Assembly (NCBI RefSeq): GCF_037975245.1
Contig: NC_092565.1
Location: forward strand, 2,364,499 to 2,428,498
DNA length: 64,000 bases
Direction: 5' to 3'
Origin: Apostichopus japonicus
Taxonomy: Eukaryota; Echinodermata; Holothuroidea; Aspidochirotida; Stichopodidae
Shown one piece after another: positions 1 to 11,474 of the stretch. Within the stretch, counting starts at the first letter, position 1. Every line of letters begins with the position of its first letter. A program made the translations under genes and the position numbers. The notes below the pieces were generated by a model. The model was not told the DNA's origin. It was given only the letters and a program-made list of their open reading frames with translations, and searched no databases.

Positions 1-140
1 CGGGCCATTGTAACAGCTAGTTCTGGTTCATGTAATAACAAGCAGAAGTATAGTGGACTGAAGTCATCGACAACTCAATGCATTTTACATTCTAGTTGTA
101 GAAGTTAATGGTGGCCACCTCAAAATTATGCTTCAAGTCT

Positions 141-210
141 GTTTGTATGTATGTATGTATTTTAGATCATCCTTCAAGCAGGAACTCGCGAAGAAGCCAT
201 CATTCTCTAA
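141..210 (-). repeat. 3' fragment of the tRNA-derived SINE
   Basis: On the minus strand it reads the SINE tail CGCGAGTTCCTGCTTG followed by the ATAC repeat. The tRNA-like head is absent. Confidence 0.65.
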
Positions 211-589
211 ATTCTGATGTTTTATCTCGATATTTTGACAATATCTCAACATTTATGATGTCTCTATAAATTTCAATATTTTCTTTCTAAATTTCAACGG
301 TTTCTGTGAAATACAGTTCATATATAGGCCAATATATCATATTGTGGTATTACTGTCCATGATGTTTGAGGATTGTACGATTGAAAAATTCGAGACATTG
401 CGTAATTGGGACAAAGGTTTTTGCCTGTACCCCCAGTAGTCCAACCTTAGTGACCCCGGGGGGCGGGGGTCAAAAACAAAATGGTAACAACTGCAGTGAA
501 ATGCACATTTACAATAGGATGGCACATAAACCATGTGCTTTGGCAACATCCACTTTTTATTCTCACAGTCACAATGATAGCAATTTCAC

Positions 590-888
590 AACCAATTGGA
601 ACACAATGTTACCGATTAAAGAACTATCTCTCTACGAACAACATGTTAGAACCCTTCCAATCAGCGTATCGTTCATGCCACAGCACGGAGACGGCCCTAC
701 TAAGTGTTGAAAGTGACATTCTAACATCAACAGATCAAGGGTCTGTGGTTATTCTGATGTTACTTGATTTGAGTGCAGCTTTTGAAACAGTGAACCACCA
801 ATATTACTGCATCGCCTCGAACACAGGTTTGGCATCCGCGGACAGTTATTAACTCAGTCAGTATGTGTAAATGGAGCAACATCTGAGA
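590..888 (+). pseudogene. LINE-1st copy, reverse transcriptase fragment (5' segment)
   Basis: The plus-strand translation reads Q-S-A-Y-R-S-C-H-S-T-E-T-A-L-L then L-L-D-L-S-A-A-F-E-T-V-N-H, the RT domain 1-3 signature of CR1/L2-type non-LTR retrotransposons. The same ORF is broken at 889 by a DNA transposon and resumes at 4185. It is a decayed copy with frame errors. Confidence 0.8.
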
Positions 889-1211
889 CAGGCGCGGCGG
901 AACGGAAAAATGATTGGGGGGGGGGGGGCTAATGTGTGGAGACTATCTAAGCGGAGCGCCACCATCGGTTGGCGGGGAGCGTAGAAGAAAATTTTGGGTT
1001 TTTTCAAACCCCCAGATGGCCGGAAACGGCACTTCCCGAGTGTTTTATGCTGCGAATACCTAGCCCTAAAATATGGGTCTCAAGCCTGCAATTTCTCAGA
1101 TTGCACGTAAAAGTCTGTAAAAACATTGTAATTTGTATATTCGATGGTGTTTTAAGAGAGTAGCTATTACTCGTAGTGTACTCGCAAAGACGTTTTTGAG
1201 TGTAGTAAGGG

Positions 1212-1600
1212 CAGTGGCGGAGCTAGGGGTATTGGTCGGGGGGAGGCAAGAATGGTCTGTAGGGGCGCTTTCGACACTATCTAAGCGGAGCGCCACCACA
1301 GGTTGGCGCGGAGCGTACAGAAAATTTTTGAGTAAAGATACTCCCTAGATTGCAGGAAATGACCCTTTCCGGGCCTTGCTAATTTGCAGGTAAACGGAGA
1401 ATAAATAGGTGTCGTCGCCATTTTGTCGGAAAATTACACCAACAGAATATGACAAATGTCAATAGGTATATGAGAGCGCAATAAAATAGTCAATAATCGC
1501 GAATAAGTAAAAAAAGTAAAAAGGGAGCCAGCAGTCCATTTGAGTCCGTCAGGGGGGCGGTATCCGCCCCCTGACTGTATATATGGACGCTCCGCCACTA
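1212..1600 (+). mobile_element. 389-bp hAT MITE (CAGTGGCGGAGC family), copy 1
   Basis: Terminal inverted repeat CAGTGGCGGAGC (right end has one changed base), target duplication AGTAAGGG at 1204-1211 and 1601-1608. Nearly the same length and sequence as the copy at 22710. It carries the shared core at 1277-1395. Confidence 0.88.
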
Positions 1601-1795
1601 AGTAAGGGGATGTTGGAGAACTAGCTGAAATGAGGTAAGTCATTGGCCTAAGACGAAGTTGTGTTACGCTTACCGGTACTCACACTCACTGCTTCCACTT
1701 TTCACGGGGCGTGAAGACGCGGTTGGGGTGACAATGTGGTCTATAGCCAGGGGACGGGCCGAGCGTCCCCCAGCAAATTATTACACCTATATAGT

Positions 1796-4008
1796 CAGGG
1801 GCGGATCCAGGGGGGGGCCGACCCGGCCCCGGCCCCCCCTTTTTGGAAATCAGTTGCGTTTTTTTATGTGGGAGTACTTCAAATTCCTAATAGGCATAAC
1901 TTGGTGAAAGAAAAGCCTAATATATATCCAGCTGCTCTTCCCTGAAACGCGATCGTTTTTATTCCAAATTTGAAACTAAGGCAATTACCAGGCCTACGCG
2001 ACATCACGTATTAATTAGATACGGCTCAGTACTATAGTGCTGACTATTACTGTCAGGGAAAATCAATGCACAGTTAGCAAGTATATCATAATTATTTGAA
2101 TGAAACGGGGTGTAGGGGGTTTCACACTATCTAACGCAACGTAGTCGCCAAGAACCTAAAGTATTTTTAAGGGAGGGCCCAAGGAACATGAACTTATAGC
2201 ATGCTCCTCGTGGTGAAACATAATTGCACCTATTAGGTGAATTGAGTGTACTGTTAATAGTAGGAGAGACTAGTGTAGGTTCTTATGACCAACTAGACCG
2301 GTTTCTGCTCTCAAACTTTATAGGAGGAGCTTCATCAGTAGTAGCCTTTGAATATTTTATATTCGGCCTGGGCATCTCGTTCTCAAAATGCATCTCTTTT
2401 CTGTGCACGAGTTTTTATGGACTCATAGTGCAGCTATAAGAGCATCTAAAAGAGCTTCGTGTGAACCTTGAGAGTCAGCTGATTCTTCGTTAGTATGAAA
2501 CCTTGAGTTAACAAGTAAACCTTTGAGATTTTGGGCCCTTTTGTATAGGCTAGAATCGGTTCTTTTGGAAACAGTTTGGATAATTCCGCGTGCAGGGGCG
2601 TAGCGAGCGGGGGGGGGGGGGGTAGTGTATATAATAATTTGGTCGCTGTCGGCAAATTTTGGGTCTGTCGGCAAAAGGAGAAAAGGTGAAGAGAGCGGAA
2701 GGGGAAGAAAGCAGGAAAGCTGAATAGAGAAAAAGAGAACGGAGCTTCTTTATCGGTTATTTCGATTTTCCAGTTCTTCATCTGATAAACTCATTCACCA
2801 ATCCAATCACCCGACGCCTGCAAGTTAAAATTCTCTCGGCAAATAACTGATAATGTCACGGCCGTCAGTATAGCTACTGTAGCCAGGTTCAGCTAAGCGA
2901 GTGCCAGAATCGCCGGCAACTCAGTGAAAGAAATGGAATTAAAGGCTTCCGTATAGGCCGTAGCCCATGAGTCGTGCTATCGTGTGCAACGTGTTGTTAT
3001 TATCCTCTGTTCAGAATGACGTCATCGCAGATGTCATTCGTTCTCCGTGGAAAACTTAAGGGCACGGCTCACGAATTGTACACAATTTTTAACGTTTCTC
3101 GCTTGTATATCAATGAATGTTGTTATTTCTCATTACCGGAAAGTTTTCTGAACATTTTCATCACGAAGTTTCACTATTTCAACGATCGGTGAAAGAGAAA
3201 ACACAGTTCGATAATTGGTCCCAATTAATTCTTCTTCTGCCGACTGCCATAAAAATAATATCGAAATGGAAATTCTACGGTGCCAAATTTGACTTAAAAC
3301 ATGCACCAGATTGCATCTAAGGACGTTTCAAAACTAAAAATTTTCCAAAGGGGAGGGGGACACCCCCTCCCCTTAGACCCCTCCCCCATTTCAGTCACCA
3401 CTTCCAGATCCTTCGGCAAATCAAATTCTCCACACCCCCCCCCCAACAAATAACCCTTCGCTACGCCCCTGAATAGGAAGCAAGAAATAGTCCACAAATT
3501 CCGATATTTTTTCGGTCGGTGATCCGTTTCCGCTTATTATCGGGCCCTCCCTTAAAAATACTTCAGGTTCTTGGCGACTTCGTTGCGTTAGATAGTGTAA
3601 AACCGCCTACACCCCCCTTTCATTAATAAGTATATCATAATTATCTCATTGAACATGTCTTGTTTTATGTTTTTTCTTGGGGTGAATCTGGCGTCATAAT
3701 TTTCGCGCAAAAGAAAAAACGAATCGACGCAATAATAGTGTATGCATTGTACATGCACTGTTGAGCGTTCTTAAATGTGTCTATCGAGAAAAAATATGTG
3801 CACAAAAAAGCGTGTCTGCAACGTTTCTGGTTTTTCTAGTTTTTGGCGAAATGTTTCACCATTTTGCATCTAAGCACTCACAATTAACCAAAAATTTCCA
3901 AGGGGGAGGGGGCCCCTCCCCTAGACCCCTCCCCCAGGACGCAGATTACTAAAGTGCTACCATCGGGATGTCGGCCCCCCCTTTCTCAAAATCCTGGATC
4001 CGCCCCTG
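1796..4008 (+). mobile_element. 2213-bp TIR element with 5-bp target duplication
   Basis: Perfect 16-bp inverted ends CAGGGGCGGATCCAGG, flanked by ATAGT (1791-1795 and 4009-4013). Nested in the 889-4184 element. It contains a long-arm inverted-repeat element at 2099-3624. No coding capacity is recognised. Confidence 0.75.
2099..3624 (+). mobile_element. Element with about 82-bp terminal inverted repeats
   Basis: Left arm 2099-2180 and right arm 3542-3624 are near-identical reverse complements. A 17-bp direct repeat (AAGTATATCATAATTAT) sits at 2079-2095 and 3628-3644, three bases outside each arm. Confidence 0.6.
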
Positions 4009-4184
4009 ATAGTATACGTGTGCATCGGACAGATCGACAAGTATGCATTGAAATATGGGCATATGCACGTTTCGGTGCCTTGGTAAATATCGGGGGGGCT
4101 TATCATGCATTTGCCCCCTCAACTTTTTCATTGGGGGGCTGAGCCCCCCCCAAGCCCCCCCCCCCCCCGGTTCCGCCGCCACTG

Positions 4185-4806
4185 ATCTGAGAAGCTGCGT
4201 CTGTTGAGTGTAGTTCCCCAAGGATCAGTACTGGGACAGTCATCACGTTATACACATCTCCACTAGGTGATATATCATTCGTACGCATCAGCTAACACTA
4301 TCATATGTACGCTGATGACACTCAGCTTTACCTCGTCATTGATCCCAACATAACGGATCCAATCGAGGGCGTCATACTAAAGGTCCAATCTTGCATCTAG
4401 ATGATATTCAGTCAGGGATGACCCACAATCACATAAAACTGAACACTGATAAAACTGAAGTCCTGATTTGTGGCAGAAAACAACAAGTAGCAGAACTGCA
4501 CATGATGTAACACAACTAAGCATCAGTCAATGCAACATATAACTATTGTCGATAAAAGATCAGTCTGCAATCTTGAAGTAATAGTTGATCCTGAACTCAA
4601 TATGGATGAACACATAAAACACATCTGTAAATCAACTTATTTTTTATTTGCGCAACATCAGCAAGATTAGAATATATCTAACTAGACAAGCCACTGAACA
4701 GTTAGTGCACTCCCTGATAACATCTCGACTTGACTACGGTAATTCTGTGCTCTATGGAATTACAAATGCACAAATGAATACACTGCAACGGGTTCAAACA
4801 TCTTAC
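4185..4806 (+). pseudogene. LINE-1st copy, middle reverse transcriptase segment
   Basis: Resumes the element broken at 888. V-P-Q-G-S-V-L-G (RT motif 4) follows the duplicated target ATCTGAGA at once, and at the end R-L-D-Y-G-N-S-V-L-Y-G leads into L-Q-R-V-Q. Several stops and frameshifts interrupt it. It is interrupted again near 4806 by a second LINE and continues at about 7995. Confidence 0.7.
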
Positions 4807-5238
4807 CAATATGGAAATTGCTAAAATAATTGGTTTGCTGCCAAGTAAAACTTGTTCTTTAGTTTTGCTTCCTTCATGGCATATTAAGCATAATCTCGTA
4901 ATTGTGTTACCAACCATTACCAGAATTGTCAATAATTCTCTTTTATCTGGTGTTCTTCCCGCTACCCTTAAACAATCTATTATTACGCCAGTTCTTAAGA
5001 AAACCACTTTAGAACATAATGCTTTAAAGAGTTACCGGCCTATTGCGAATATCAAATTTATTGGTAAAGTTATTGAAAAGGCTGCTTCATATCAAGTAAT
5101 TGACCATGTTAGTGTTAACAACCTTGATGAAATATTCAAAAGTGCGTATAAGAGTCACCACAGCACGGAGACTGCCCTCCTTGAGGTGAGGAGTAACATT
5201 TTACATTCTCTTGATAGAAATAAGACAGTGCTGCTGGT
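4807..5238 (+). pseudogene. LINE-2nd copy, 5' reverse transcriptase segment
   Basis: The ORF carries L-L-S-G-V-L-P, L-K-S-Y-R-P-I-A-N-I, F-K-S-A-Y-K-S-H-H-S-T-E-T-A-L-L. This is a CR1/L2-type RT, distinct from but related to the first copy. It is inserted into that copy near 4806 and cut at 5239 by a MITE whose end reads CAGTGGCGTAGCCAGG. Confidence 0.8.
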
Positions 5239-5430
5239 CAGTGGCGTAGCCAGGATTTTTTCAGTGGGGGGGGGGCGCTGGGGGGGGGCTTGACCATTTC
5301 CTGGGAGGGCGTCTTGTTACTATCTAAGCGGAGCGCCACCATGGGTTGGCGCGCAGCGTATCGGAAATTTTTAGCTAAAAAGGCCTCCTAGATCGTTGAA
5401 ATGACATTTCCCAGGCCTTGCAAGTTGCTC
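5239..5430 (+). mobile_element. Left end of a CAGTGGCGTAGCCAGG MITE with shared core
   Basis: Starts CAGTGGCGTAGCCAGG directly inside a LINE ORF, then a G run and the shared core at 5321-5425. A matching right end was not found, so the element is truncated or rearranged. Confidence 0.6.
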
Positions 5431-5525
5431 TAAAGTTTTCTCAACATCCTTTATTTTGAGATCCCATGACTTGATATGGTCATCGAATAGTTTAGTGAAA
5501 TAGAAAAAAAAAACAGTTTGGTAAG

Positions 5526-5965
5526 TTACTTTGAAATATCATGACATATCTTTTGTGAGTTTGACACCGGCATTGACATTTTTCGACAAATCTGCAAATT
5601 GCGCGTGGAAAATAAGGAAAGATTGACTGGGCTTTCAGGCAAGTAGCATACTGAAATCACCGAACTATATGTAAAACTGACATCAAAGATTGTGTCTGAA
5701 ATATTATTAGGGTGATAGACTGATTGGCCGGTAGTTCTCAGCGATAGTATTGTCTCCTTTCTTGAAAATTTGGTTTTTAGCGGTTTTAAGAGCATCAGGG
5801 TACGTCCCAGAAGTGAAAACCCGATTGAAATGTTCCAGAGTATCGATCGAGGCAATGACGCGAGCAATGATGTTAGAAACCTGTATGATGTCAGCATCGT
5901 TTGCCTTTTTACATCTTCTCTTTGGCATTCCAGTACCTGGAAACCACCTTTCTATAAGGGTATAG
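5526..5965 (-). pseudogene. Third LINE fragment, opposite strand
   Basis: Minus-strand translation: F-T-S-G-T-Y-P-D-A-L-K-T-A-K and F-K-K-G-D-N-T-I-A-E-N-Y-R-P-I-S-L, then a frameshift. This is the amino-terminal RT region of another non-LTR family. It lies between two MITE ends inside the second LINE. Confidence 0.7.
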
Positions 5966-6044
5966 TATAGCTCACTAGCTGGTTTGATCAGTTAATGCGC
6001 ACTGGTTACATGATCCTGGTTGCCTGTTTGTATTAGTATTTATT

Positions 6045-6330
6045 CAGGCGCGTAGCGAGGAATTTGCCAAGGGAGGGGCGAACCTGTAGGCAAATTATCA
6101 GAGCCGTAGATTCGGCTTTGGAAACTATCTAAGCGTAGCGCCACCATAAGTTGGCGCGAAGCGTACAATAACATATTGGCCGAATATGCCTCCCAGATCG
6201 CTAGAAATGGCACTTCCCAGGCGTTGCAAGTTGCATCTACGCATTTTCTATTTTGAAATTACTAGCGAAATCATAAAATCGTACAAAAAATATGCTCAAG
6301 GGGAGGGGGCGGTCGCCCTTTGCAAGCTTT
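6045..6330 (+). mobile_element. CAGGCGCGTAGCGAGG MITE, right end lost
   Basis: Starts CAGGCGCGTAGCGAGG, with the core at 6123-6240, and ends in a G-rich stretch before LINE sequence resumes. Related copies are at 23366 and 61898. Confidence 0.6.
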
Positions 6331-6339
6331 CTGGCTGTA

Positions 6340-6943
6340 TTTCTGAGATAAACATTTGGATGTCTCAGTCAGAACAAGTTGCAATTCAATCAAGACAAAA
6401 CTGAATTTATGGTCATTGCCTCGCCACACATATTAGGATCCCTGTCCACTATTCAGTTGATGCTTGGTGATGCTTCTATTCATAGATCATCATCTGTAAG
6501 GAACCAGGGCGTCATTTTTTATTCCACCATGAGCATGTCTGAGCATATAAATAGTGTTTGTAAGAGTGTTAATTTTCATATTCGGAATTTGTGGAGAATT
6601 CGTACGTTCATTTCGCGTGAGTGCCTTGGTCCTGTCGCGCAATGATTATGCCAATTCGTTATTATATGGTGCTAGGGAAAGTGATCTTATGCGATTTCAG
6701 CGCCTTCAAAATAAAGCTGCTCGTTTGGTGTTTTCTTGCGGACATGATCGTCGCTCTTCCCCCAGCTTCTGTGTACTTTACACTTGCTGCCGGTTAAGGA
6801 CAGGATAAGTTACAAAATCTTTTTGTATGTTATAATGTTTTTAAATCTCTGCATGGTGAGGCTCCCGGCTATCTGATTGATTTTCTTTCTTTGTATAATG
6901 CTCCTCTAAGAAATGTTGATGGTTTGAGACTCTGCTCCTCATC
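6340..6943 (+). pseudogene. LINE-2nd copy, later RT and C-terminal segment
   Basis: L-Q-F-N-Q-D-K-T-E-F-M-V (RT thumb lead-in) then R-N-D-Y-A-N-S-L-L-Y-G and R-L-Q-N-K-A-A-R-L-V in two frames. The middle of the RT, including the A-D-D box, is missing, lost between 5238 and 6340. It is interrupted at 6944 by a 758-bp hAT-type element. Confidence 0.75.
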
Positions 6944-7701
6944 CATGGGCGTCAACAGGTGGGGGACGGGGGGGGGGACATGTCCCCCCCACTTTCAAAA
7001 GTGGAGGGGATATCATATCATTTGTCCCCCCCACTTTTCAGAGCAGTTATTAAAAAAATCACATGCATATGCGCGATTTTCTATCACAATTGCTGAGCTG
7101 ATTCAAGTAGAATCTAACTTAAGAATCATTATCAATAAATTGCACTGGAAATTAGAACAGTGCTTGGCCCTTTATCCCCCTTCCTCCGATATTCACCCTC
7201 CCCGCTTCGCCCGAGACCTCTGATAAAAGTTTGTGCGATGTTTGAACGATGTTTTAGAGTGTTTTGTGGAAGCACCCCTTCTCGCCAGAAATGGAATTCC
7301 CCTTGCCCTACACTGTGAATCAGAGAAGACCCCACCAGGAAGGTAATATCATATATTTTAGGCCCTACAGACAGTATTCTGCCTGTATGCAGGGTATTAT
7401 ATGATACCAAACTACCGAAAATATTTCGTTTGAGATGGACGCTGTGTAATTCGTTTCCCTTGGTGTCAGAACGGCATCTTTCTACCAGTACTTTCTGTCG
7501 GAATTTAGTTTTGTGACACAAAATTTCTCCTCACAGATCTGGTTCTGATGTAACTAAAAACGACTCAGGAAGGCCGTCTCCTGCGATCTAGGGGGTCTTA
7601 TGTACCCAAAATTTTCTGGTACGCTACGCGCCAACCAATGGTGGCGCTCCGCTTAGATAGTATAGTGTCCCCCCACTTTCTGAAACCTGCTGACGCCCAT
7701 G
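6944..7701 (+). mobile_element. 758-bp hAT-type MITE in the second LINE
   Basis: Inverted ends CATGGGCGTCAACAGG / CATGGGCGTCAGCAGG and target duplication TCCTCATC (6936-6943, 7702-7709). The shared core is at 7577-7662 on the minus strand. Removing it joins the LINE reading R-L-C-S-S-S to D-T-C-R-L-M. Confidence 0.88.
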
Positions 7702-7709
7702 TCCTCATC

Positions 7710-7994
7710 TGATACCTGCAGACTCATGATTCCACGCTCAAAGCGTAAAACTGGTGATAAATCTTTTCAAGTTATTTGTCCCCGTCTCTGGAACCAGCTG
7801 CCTGTGGGTATTACGAGTGGTGGTTTCCGTCACGATCTTCAAAGGTCTGATGAAAACATATATATTTATTGCTGAGTTATGTTTGTATATTTGCTTGTGT
7901 TTAGGCTTGGTGTTTGTGTTTTATTGTATAGTTTATATTTGTTTTTGTAAAGCACTGTGATCTTTTGTAGAGCGCTCTATCAAATACCTAATAA
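7710..7994 (+). pseudogene. LINE-2nd copy, 3' end
   Basis: Continues the ORF broken at 6943 (C-R-L-M-I-P-R-S-K, then R-L-W-N-Q-L-P-V), followed by a non-coding tail with the form GCGCTCTATCAAATA and an AATAAT repeat, typical of LINE 3' ends in this window. Confidence 0.7.
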
Positions 7995-8395
7995 TAATAA
8001 CACCGCCGCACGAATAGTGACAACAATTACTAAGCTAAGTCATATAACACCAGTGTTTGAAGACCTACACTGGCTGCCAATATCTGCCCGCATTGAATTT
8101 AAGCTGCTGCTTCTCACCTACAAGTGTTTGAATGGAATGGCCCGAATTACCAGAAGAACTCATTGAGCCCATATCAACCATCCCGTGACTTGAGGTCTTC
8201 TAATCAGGCACTTCTTAAAGTTCCAAAGACCAGACTTTCTTTATGTGGTTTGAAGGATTTCGTAATATAGCTGCCCCTACATTGTGGAAGAACATCCTAC
8301 TTCACCTCAGGAAAGCCACCTCATTTAAATGTTTCATCCCAGCTGAAGACATTTCTGTTTTATAGATATTTTCATCTTTAGCTCTCGACTGGGCC
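7995..8395 (+). pseudogene. LINE-1st copy, C-terminal segment
   Basis: T-A-A-R-I-V-T, then H-I-T-P-V-F-E-D-L-H-W-L-P-I and L-L-L-L-T-Y-K-C-L-N-G, the usual carboxy end of CR1/L2-type RTs. It follows directly in sense from L-Q-R-V-Q at 4800. One or more frameshifts occur near 8165. Confidence 0.75.
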
Positions 8396-9011
8396 GTTGA
8401 ACAAGCCACTGTTTACATTACATTAATTTCCTCTTCAACCTATACCCACCCCATTCCCTGCCTAATCCTAAAATAAATCAAACAGGATGCTGAAAAAGAA
8501 ATAGATAATTCATAAGGCATTAAATTCATATGCTTATATTCTTTAATCATTTTACATTATATGCCAATGAAATATTTACAAAACCATGAAAAAGTGTCAG
8601 AACACATCAATTGAATATTATAATGGATTATTTGCATACAAAAGTAAAAAAGAAAAGAACTTTTTATTTAAATAAAGTACGTAAATACATTCCATAACCA
8701 CCAATATTCCTTGTTACTTTTCTAGTATTAATCATTTGACATACACACAAACAGACATATCACATATGTGCATCAAGTTAGTTGTAAAAAAGAAGCAATT
8801 TTATTACTAGTAGACACCAGGCATTACCGAAATGAACATAAAGCAGGAAATAAAAATGTTTCTTCACCTCCTCCAACCTACCATCATGTCTCTTCCATTT
8901 ACTTATTTGAGAAGAAAAGGCTGTGTTGATACTATGACCAGAAAAACAACTTAACTTGAACAAACATAAAGAAGAAATTCCAGGATAAGTAAGGAAAACT
9001 ATTAAAAAACC
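8396..9011. other. AT-rich spacer, nothing recognised
   Basis: Between the last LINE piece and the TTAA MITE. Short ORFs only, none with family motifs. Confidence 0.6.
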
Positions 9012-9015
9012 TTAA

Positions 9016-9372
9016 CGGGAGTGAAGACTAGCGCAAAAAGAAAAGTCTGATGCCGGTAATCTGACTTAGTTTCGAATGAGGTGTAACAAAAGTGTTAGAC
9101 ACTACCACTGATTCCAGAAAATACACACAGCTTGCTACTGTCGGTAATTAGACACTAGTGTACAGTCAGTACATACAGCTACGGTCAATACCCACAACAC
9201 AGTGTACATAGCAGCGATGGACATCTCAGGTCTAGATAAAAAATAACAAGGTATCACGTTTCATTACTGTCTGCATTTCGTAGCGACAAGAAAAACCCTT
9301 CACTTGCAAGCAACGGAAAAATTAAATTTTTTCAGAGGGCGGCACATGGTTTGGGGCGAGTCTTCAATGCCT
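9016..9372 (+). mobile_element. TTAA-type MITE, copy A (357 bp)
   Basis: Flanked by TTAA at 9012-9015 and 9373-9376. The ends are inverted (GTGAAGACT... against TTGAAGACTCGCCCC on the other strand). TTAA duplication indicates a piggyBac- or Kolobok-mobilised element. Confidence 0.8.
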
Positions 9373-9376
9373 TTAA

Positions 9377-10640
9377 AAGAGGTGTAGAGCTTAACAGTGC
9401 TCAGAGAAACTGTTCAAGGGTTTGTTAATTATAAAAAACATTCTCTTATAACTTACAACTACAGCCTAGTTTAAAACGTGTGTCCATTTGTGCAAACATA
9501 TCTGATATTCCTCCAGAAAATTGGCAATGTGGATTTTCCACACATAGTCTATCAGATATCCAGTTACAAAATAACATTAACATTCGTTCACACTATCTAC
9601 TGAATACTTGATGGTCAGATGCCCACATTTCTGTAATTCAATTTCTAGAAACAGACAGTTTTTTTTCAAATTTACATTATTCTGGGCCTTTTCAAAAATT
9701 TGGGAATGTTCAGTGACAGTACAGGAAATCCAGGGACAGCCCATGAAATCTGGCAACAGTCTACTGAATTGGTCACCTTACACCATAGCAAACCTTCCTA
9801 TGAAGTGTGATGAAAATCAGCCCATTATAACCTGCAACGGTTGCATATCAATTCAATACTTTCCCCTGTAGTTACAGCAAAAAACAAAAAAAAAAGCTTT
9901 CATTGTGAGAGTCTGCGAGACACAAGTTCCCACCATGGGGCAGCTTCCTACCAAGTTTGAAGAAAATTTGCTATTATTTAGGAGTTTTTGACAATATATA
10001 TAGCATAAAACCAATTTTCACTTAATTTGACCTTCAACCTTTTACCTTTTCTATGGAGTATCTGCATTAACCAATTAATTCAGCACATTCAACAGAACTG
10101 TTGACCCTGGACATTTCATGTTAAACTTGTAATGTGTTCCATATTAGTGCAACACAGGAAGGATCAGAGATAATTGTGTATAATCACCAAATTGGAAGGA
10201 AAAACAATGAAATTTAACATGTTATTATAAAATATCATATCACCTGCTTCCTCCATCACTTCCCCCATCAAGCCCCACTCCTCCTTACCATGTCCTGATG
10301 GAAACAACCTTACACATGTGAGTAAACGACTGCTCAATTACTTTGGTACTATTCAAAAAGAAAATTGAGTGAATGTACTATGTAGATCAGAATTATACAG
10401 CTGACTGATGCACCTTCTTAATTAAAATTTAAAGAAATATATGAGACTAATTGTTTCCCTGGGAATTTCAGATGAAAAATTAGAATCTTTAGTGTAAAGA
10501 TTTGATATATAATATTCAAGAAAAGTAAATTGAATAATAGGTTAATTTTTTGGACCTATAAGTCTTCATCCAAGTCTTTGAGTCCTGATTGTCTGAGTCC
10601 TAGGATGATGTGCTGGTTCATTACAGTAAAGTCTTAGATA
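9377..10640. other. AT-rich spacer downstream of the RING gene
   Basis: No exon, clear repeat or RNA gene seen. The 87-codon ORF at 9608-9871 has no recognisable motif. Confidence 0.55.
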
Positions 10641-10720
10641 AATATGTTTTAGCCTTTGAAGAAGATCCTGCTAGGATCGAAACGTAAGGCCAACTTACTT
10701 TTACACATTCTCCTACACAG
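10640..10720 (+). ncRNA. Hammerhead-ribozyme-like motif, probably a Penelope-like element relic
   Basis: TTTGAAGA, then a perfect 6-bp stem GATCCT-GCT-AGGATC, then GAAAC, then GTAAG-GCCAA-CTTAC forming another 5-bp stem. The strands AATATGT and ACACATT outside could form stem I with one mismatch. The core reads TGAAGA where an active hammerhead has CUGAUGA, so activity is doubtful. Confidence 0.4.
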
Positions 10721-10831
10721 GCTCTCTAGTGGATAAGCAGTTTGCTAACAGTTTAATTTTATTTTGATCTTAGATAAATAAACAGGAGTACTTTAACACT
10801 GATACCTATGCTAGCATGTGATTGTATTTTT

Positions 10832-11085
10832 TTTTGTATATATTTTTTAGATCGTACTGTAAGCAGGAACTCGCGAAGAAGCCTCATTGGCTTATCAAAG
10901 CCCCAAGCTGACCGAAGTCAGTCTCTTAGATTCGTATTTAACGTCCATGATTATGAATTGTCAATTGTCAACAACTCTGTAACTGGACGACATACATTAA
11001 TCTTGGAGTAACTCGAACCGGGGACCTTATGATTGGAGGGCACCGGCGTTAAGCACTGAGCTAAAACCCCGAGCTAACACCCCGT
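10832..11085 (-). repeat. tRNA-derived SINE, copy 2
   Basis: The head shows a B-box-like GGTTCGAGTTA and a GAGCT-type A-box region. The body (GTCGTCCAGTTACAGAG, TGACAATTGACAATTCAT) and tail match the copies at 14542 and 62265. Confidence 0.8.
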
Positions 11086-11474
11086 ATGATTGCAAACGTA
11101 TATGATTGTGAAACCAAAACAGACTATACATAATCATAGCACTAGTCTTTATCATAGCAAAGAAGATATTATTAATACCAAACATTGTTCTAACTAGTGT
11201 ATTCGTCTAGACAAAAATGTTGTTTGGTATTTGGTATAGGAAGACAGAAACAAATACTGATTTGTTTTAGAAATGAACTCATTCTGGATTATTAACCAAT
11301 GAATGAATGGTCACAACTTCCATTGCATCCTCAGCAGCAAACGGCAGTGACTTTCTTTCTTACCCTGTAACAATATGAGGTATCGAGATGGTTAATTACA
11401 AAGAAAACAATAAACAAGAAAAGCTCAATCAAGTGCCAGTCCCAATGTATTTTTTTCACCTTGGAGGCAAACTG

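Larger units (their letters stand above)
889..4184 (+). mobile_element. hAT-type composite element, 3296 bp, inside a LINE
   Basis: Ends CAGGCGCGGCGGAAC and (reverse complement of the right end) CAGTGGCGGCGGAAC. It is flanked by the perfect 8-bp duplication ATCTGAGA (881-888 and 4185-4192). The LINE reading continues across it. It contains the shared core at 941-1055, a 389-bp MITE and a 2213-bp element. No transposase is seen. Confidence 0.85.

Noticed and set aside
2593-3472. Nested element with CAGGGGCGTAGCGAG-type ends
   Set aside because: The two ends are similar in inverted orientation, but the flanks (TCCGCGTG and AATAGGAA) show no target duplication, so pairing is not supported.
889-4184. 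hAT transposase gene
   Set aside because: No BED zinc finger, catalytic or dimerisation-domain blocks are found in any frame. All hAT-type elements here appear non-autonomous.
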